Below, piece after piece: positions 5,926-8,549 of a stretch of DNA of 8,549 nucleotides. The DNA is taken from assembly GCA_964545205.1 (NCBI GenBank), contig CAZJFH010000114.1:1-8549 (forward strand), written 5' to 3'. A program made the position numbers and the translations under genes. Below the pieces are notes generated by a model. That model did not search any database. It saw only the letters and a program-made list of their open reading frames with translations, and had not been told where the DNA came from. Position 1 is the first letter of the stretch. Each line of letters starts with the position of its first letter. The DNA is from CAZJFH01 sp964545205 (GTDB lineage: Bacteria; Pseudomonadota; Alphaproteobacteria; Rhodospirillales; Magnetospirillaceae).

Positions 5926-6195
5926 TCACCGGCAGGTGTACCAGGCCTTGTGCACGGCGGTGACGGCGCATTGCGCCTTCTGGACGCCGAGGCGCTCGGC
6001 GCGCAGGCGCTTGGTGCCGCAGGCCTCGACGGCGACGGCGTCGATCTCGGCGCGCGGCGTGCCCGGCGCGTAGCACACCGGAAAGCCCTGGCCGGGCTTC
6101 AGCGCCGCCATTTCGGCCGGCGAGGCGTCGAGGAACGGGCGCTCGGCGCAGGCGGTCAGGGCGAGGATCAGGCAGGCGGCGGCGAGCTTGCGCAT
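5926..6195 (-). CDS. Small cysteine-containing lipoprotein (89 aa)
   Basis: The N-terminus MRKLAAACLILALTAC is a short lipoprotein signal peptide: two basic residues, a hydrophobic stretch and a lipobox L-T-A-C with C16 as the lipidated residue. The next residues (AER) do not include the inner-membrane retention Asp at +2, so outer-membrane sorting is expected. The mature part of about 74 residues has four further cysteines (C41, C59, C76, C88), enough for two periplasmic disulfides, and reads PVCYAPGTPRAEID in the middle. I do not recognise the family. The ATG (6195-6193) has only a weak GGAG about 9 nt upstream. It converges on sdhB and is divergent from the DHH gene. The frame stays open much farther upstream, antisense to that gene, but only the part from this ATG looks like protein. 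Confidence 0.82.
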   Translation of the reverse strand: MRKLAAACLILALTACAERPFLDASPAEMAALKPGQGFPVCYAPGTPRAEIDAVAVEACGTKRLRAERLGVQKAQCAVTAVHKAWYTCR

Positions 6196-6324
6196 CGGGC
6201 GGTCTCCGGTCTTGGCGGCCGGCGCATTGTGTGCGCAGACGCCGCCGCCCGCAACCGCCCCGGCATTGCCTGCCGGGCGGCGGGCCGGTAAGCTGTCGTC
6301 CGTCTGGTGCAGGGGAGGGCGATC
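6196..6324. promoter_or_regulatory. Divergent spacer between lipoprotein and DHH genes
   Basis: This 129-bp spacer should carry promoters for both flanking genes. A hairpin CCCGGCA (6259-6265) / TGCCGGG (6271-6277) with a TTGCC loop sits in the middle. I find no convincing -35/-10 pair on either strand. The strong Shine-Dalgarno GGAGGG at 6314-6319 belongs to the rightward gene and sets its start at 6325. Confidence 0.4.
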
Positions 6325-7290
6325 ATGAGCGAGCTGGTCGAGGACAAGGCGGTGGCGATGCAAGGGCTGGGCAAGTTCCGCCTGGTCACCCGCAGCGATT
6401 TCGACGGCCTGGTTTGCGCGGTCCTGCTCAAGCACCTCGACATGATCGACGACATCAAGTTCGTCCATCCCAAGGACATGCAGGACGGCAAGATCGAGAT
6501 CGACGCCCGCGACATCACCACCAACCTGCCCTATGTCGAGGGCGTCCACCTGGCCTTCGACCACCATCTCTCGGAGACGCTGCGGGTCGGCACGCAGCCG
6601 AACCACGTCATCGATCCCGACGCGCCCTCGGCGGCGCGCGTCGTCTGGCGCTACTATGGCGGCGCGGCGCGGTTCCCGCGCGAATGGGAAGAGATGATGC
6701 TGGCCGTCGACCAGGGCGACTCGGCGCAGTACACCCGCGACGACGTGCTGAACCCGAAGGGCTGGGCGCTGCTCAACTTCCTGATGGACGCCCGCACCGG
6801 ACTGGGCCGCTTCCGCGAGTTCCGCATCAGCAACTACGCGCTGATGATGGATCTGATCGACTACTGCCGGAACCACTCGATCGAGCAGATCCTGGCCCTG
6901 CCCGACGTCAAGGAGCGCGTCGATCTGTACTTCGACAGCCAGGACAAGTTCGTCGACCAGATTCGCCGCAACACCACCGTCCACGGCAACCTGGCGGTGC
7001 TGGACCTGCGCGGCGAGGAGACGATCTGGCCCGGCAACCGCTTCATGATCTACGCCCTGTATCCCCAGACCAACATCTCGATCCACGTGCTGTGGGGGCT
7101 GAAGCAGCAGAACACAGTGTTCGCGACCGGCCACTCGATCCTGAACCGCTCGTCGAAGACCAACGTCGGCGCGCTGATGCTGCAGTACGGCGGCGGCGGC
7201 CACGAGAAGGCCGGCACCTGCCAGGTCGGGAACGACCGCGCGGCGGCAGTTTTGGGCGAACTGATCGCGCGCATCACCGCCGACGGCTGA
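6325..7290 (+). CDS. DHH-family phosphoesterase (exopolyphosphatase-like), 321 aa
   Basis: Predicted cytoplasmic metal-dependent phosphoesterase of the DHH/DHHA1 superfamily, which includes RecJ, NrnA-type nanoRNases, cyclic-dinucleotide phosphodiesterases and pyrophosphatases. Motif I is RSDFDG (residues 23-28, D25 and D27), the DHH motif is FDHH (D79-H81), a third acidic motif is VDQGD (D129, D132), and the C-terminal DHHA1 signature GGGGHEKAGT is at 289-298. Relatives are often labelled exopolyphosphatase, but that label has little support and the true substrate is unknown to me. In motif I, the His of the HxDxDG form is replaced by Arg23. A GTG at 6307 is open in frame, but GGAGGG (6314-6319) lies 5 nt before the ATG at 6325, which decides the start. 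It appears to be a single-gene unit followed by a hairpin with a T-tract. Confidence 0.9.
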   Translation: MSELVEDKAVAMQGLGKFRLVTRSDFDGLVCAVLLKHLDMIDDIKFVHPKDMQDGKIEIDARDITTNLPYVEGVHLAFDHHLSETLRVGTQPNHVIDPDAPSAARVVWRYYGGAARFPREWEEMMLAVDQGDSAQYTRDDVLNPKGWALLNFLMDARTGLGRFREFRISNYALMMDLIDYCRNHSIEQILALPDVKERVDLYFDSQDKFVDQIRRNTTVHGNLAVLDLRGEETIWPGNRFMIYALYPQTNISIHVLWGLKQQNTVFATGHSILNRSSKTNVGALMLQYGGGGHEKAGTCQVGNDRAAAVLGELIARITADG

Positions 7291-7304
7291 ACGGGGCCGT
7301 TCAC

Positions 7305-7375
7305 ACTCGCGACCGTCGCGCGTGGGGAGAGAGCCCGCCGCCTTAAGGGCGTACCTCCACCGCGCGAGTCCTTTT
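7305..7375 (+). terminator. Complex hairpin with T-tract after the DHH gene (probable terminator or attenuator)
   Basis: ACTCGCG (7305-7311) pairs with CGCGAGT (7363-7369), followed by CC and TTTT (7372-7375). Alternative pairings exist: CGCGA/TCGCG around a CCG loop (7308-7312/7316-7320), and CGCGCG (7317-7322) with CGCGCG (7361-7366), continued by TGGGG/CCTCCA. A small inner hairpin GCCC/GGGC (7333-7336/7347-7350) caps it. The simplest reading is the terminator of the DHH gene, 14 nt after its stop. Because the structures are mutually exclusive and the kinase gene starts about 65 nt later, an attenuator-like role is conceivable. Confidence 0.5.
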
Positions 7376-7426
7376 GCGCTAAAGTCTGATTAACCTTCTT
7401 GAAACGCTTCCCCGCGAGCGGATTCG

Positions 7427-7432
7427 AGAGGA
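7427..7432 (+). promoter_or_regulatory. Ribosome-binding site of the kinase gene
   Basis: AGAGGA is the only Shine-Dalgarno-like sequence before the membrane kinase. It lies 4 nt before GTC (7437) and 7 nt before ATC (7440), the only in-frame codons at suitable distance; none is a canonical start. This is why the 5' end of the kinase is placed here. Confidence 0.5.
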
Positions 7433-7436
7433 CGGC

Positions 7437-8549
7437 GTCATCTTTACCGCAGAGCAATCCTTCCGGCTGTTCGCGATCGGCACCGCAGTCGCCGCCATCC
7501 TCCTCGCGGCGGTGTCGACCTGGTGGCGCTACGATGCCACCGTCGAACGCACCGAACGCCAGACGCAGAAGATCGCCGCCGTGCTGGCCGAGCACGCCGA
7601 GGGCGTGCTGCGCACCAGCCGGGCGGTCGCCGACCATGTGCGCGACATCGTCGCCCATGACTCGGCCGCCTTCGACGGCTCCGAGCATGCCTGGCGGCGG
7701 CTGCGCGGCGTCGCCGCCAACCTGCCCGAGGACGGCGACGTCTGGATTCTGGACCGGCTCGGCCGCGTCGTGCTGGCCACCGCGGCGTTCCCCGCGCAGC
7801 GGGCCGACTTCAGCCGGCGGGCGTTCTTCACCGAACTCGCCGCAGGCGCGTCGGCGCATATCGGCCCGGTGGCGTCCATCGAGCCGGGCGGGCCGCGCTA
7901 TTTCACCATCGGCCAGCGGATCGAGGACGCCGACGGCAGATTTCGCGGCGCCGTGGTCGTCGGCATCAAGCCGCGCTACATCGAGGACTTCTACCGCCAG
8001 TTCGACCTCGGCGGCGACCGCGCCCTGGCGATCTTTCACGAGGCGGGTTTTCAGCTGGCCCGCTTTCCGGCGCCGGCGGAATACGCGGGCGGCGGCTCGC
8101 CGTTCATGGCCCGCATCGGCGCGACGCCGCAGGGCACGTTCAGCGCCCCCGGTCCGGTCGACGGCGTCGTCCGCATCTGGTCGTTCGTGCGCGTCGGCCA
8201 GACGCCGCTGATCGCGGCGGCCGGAATTTCGCGCGAAGCGGTGCTCGACCGCTGGCGTCAGCACATGGTCGTCAACATCGGCGCGCTGGCGGCGCTGCTG
8301 CTGGTGCTGGGCGTGCTGTGGCGGCGCGGCTCCGAGGCGCTGACCCACGCCGCCGCGCAGACGGCGGCCCTGCAGCGCGCCAACGAGGCCATCCGCGCCA
8401 GCAACCGCCGCCTGCACCGCCGCCGCACGCTGCTGAAGGCGGCGCTGGCCGAGCGCGAGTCGCTGCAACGCGAGGCCGAGCGCGCCAACCTGGCCAAGTC
8501 GCGCTTCCTCGCCGCCGCCAGCCACGACCTGCGCCAGCCGCTGCAGGCG
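7437..8549 (+). CDS. Membrane sensor histidine kinase, N-terminal part (cut by window edge; start codon unusual)
   Basis: Counting from GTC 7437, residues 11-30 form the first membrane helix (LFAIGTAVAAILLAAVSTWW). Residues 35-275 form a large extracytoplasmic sensor resembling a double-Cache domain, with FSRRAFFTEL (125-134) and GAVVVGIKPRYIEDFY (171-186) typical of such folds. A second helix lies at 277-295, followed by a long basic coiled coil (300-350). The HisKA dimerisation segment then begins: NLAKSRFLAAASHDLRQPL, with phospho-acceptor H363 (codon 8523-8525). The ATPase domain, and a receiver domain if it is a hybrid kinase as 'SHDLRQPLQA' proteins often are, would lie beyond 8549. The frame is open back to the TAA at 7380-7382 but has no ATG, GTG or TTG before the first helix; CTG 7386, ATT 7389/7422, GTC 7437 and ATC 7440 are the options. 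The ligand is unknown; many Cache sensors bind small organic acids or amino acids. Confidence 0.88.

Noticed and set aside
6196..7203. Long antisense open frame extending the lipoprotein gene upstream
   Set aside because: The extension mirrors the DHH phosphoesterase; only the part from 6195 begins with a signal peptide and lipobox and lies outside that gene.
7398..7404. CTTGAAA resembling a heat-shock (sigma-32) -35 element upstream of the kinase
   Set aside because: No matching -10 (CCCCATNT or an alphaproteobacterial form) occurs at suitable spacing.
7050..8525. A 491-codon open frame antisense to the DHH and kinase genes
   Set aside because: No recognisable domains; the plus strand in the same region encodes a clear DHHA1 motif and a sensor kinase with membrane helices and H-box.

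Overview
The window is a high-GC bacterial chromosome segment, most likely from an alphaproteobacterium. The basis is the very strong G/C bias at third codon positions, the sdhC-sdhD-sdhA-sdhB gene order with alphaproteobacterial-looking SdhC and SdhD proteins, and a kinase with the 'ASHDLRQPL' type of H-box. The assignment rests on recognising protein families; no search was run. I see no insertion sequence, phage gene, CRISPR array, tRNA or rRNA.

Layout, left to right: (1) 1-603, minus strand, the first 201 codons of a glyceraldehyde-3-phosphate dehydrogenase gene that runs off the left edge. (2) 604-1160 has no convincing protein gene. It holds a cluster of short hairpins and, on the plus strand, a promoter-like sequence, four successive hairpins with C-rich loops and a very strong intrinsic terminator at 1092-1134. 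I read this as an undescribed small RNA of about 178 nt. (3) 1161-1892 and 1987-2187, minus strand: a one-helix membrane protein with a coiled coil, and a 66-residue protein. Neither has a recognised function. (4) 2421-5918, plus strand: promoter, complete succinate dehydrogenase operon sdhCDAB and intrinsic terminator. (5) 5926-6195, minus strand: a small cysteine-containing lipoprotein that converges on the sdh terminator. (6) 6325-7290, plus strand: a DHH-family phosphoesterase. (7) 7291-7436: a structured intergenic region ending in a T-tract. (8) 7437-8549, plus strand: the N-terminal part of a membrane histidine kinase with a large extracytoplasmic sensor domain, cut by the right edge just after the phospho-acceptor histidine. 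It has no ATG, GTG or TTG start where its ribosome-binding site lies.

Functionally, the core is central carbon and energy metabolism: glycolysis/gluconeogenesis (gap) and the TCA cycle/respiratory complex II (sdhCDAB). All catalytic, FAD, Fe-S, haem and quinone residues expected of complex II are present, so that operon looks ordinary and intact. The most interesting item is the candidate C-rich-loop RNA between gap and the 243-residue membrane protein. One of its loops is complementary to the G-rich ribosome-binding site of sdhD, which makes post-transcriptional control of the sdh operon a testable idea, though the match is short. The missing canonical start of the kinase gene and the structured leader before it are the second point of interest.
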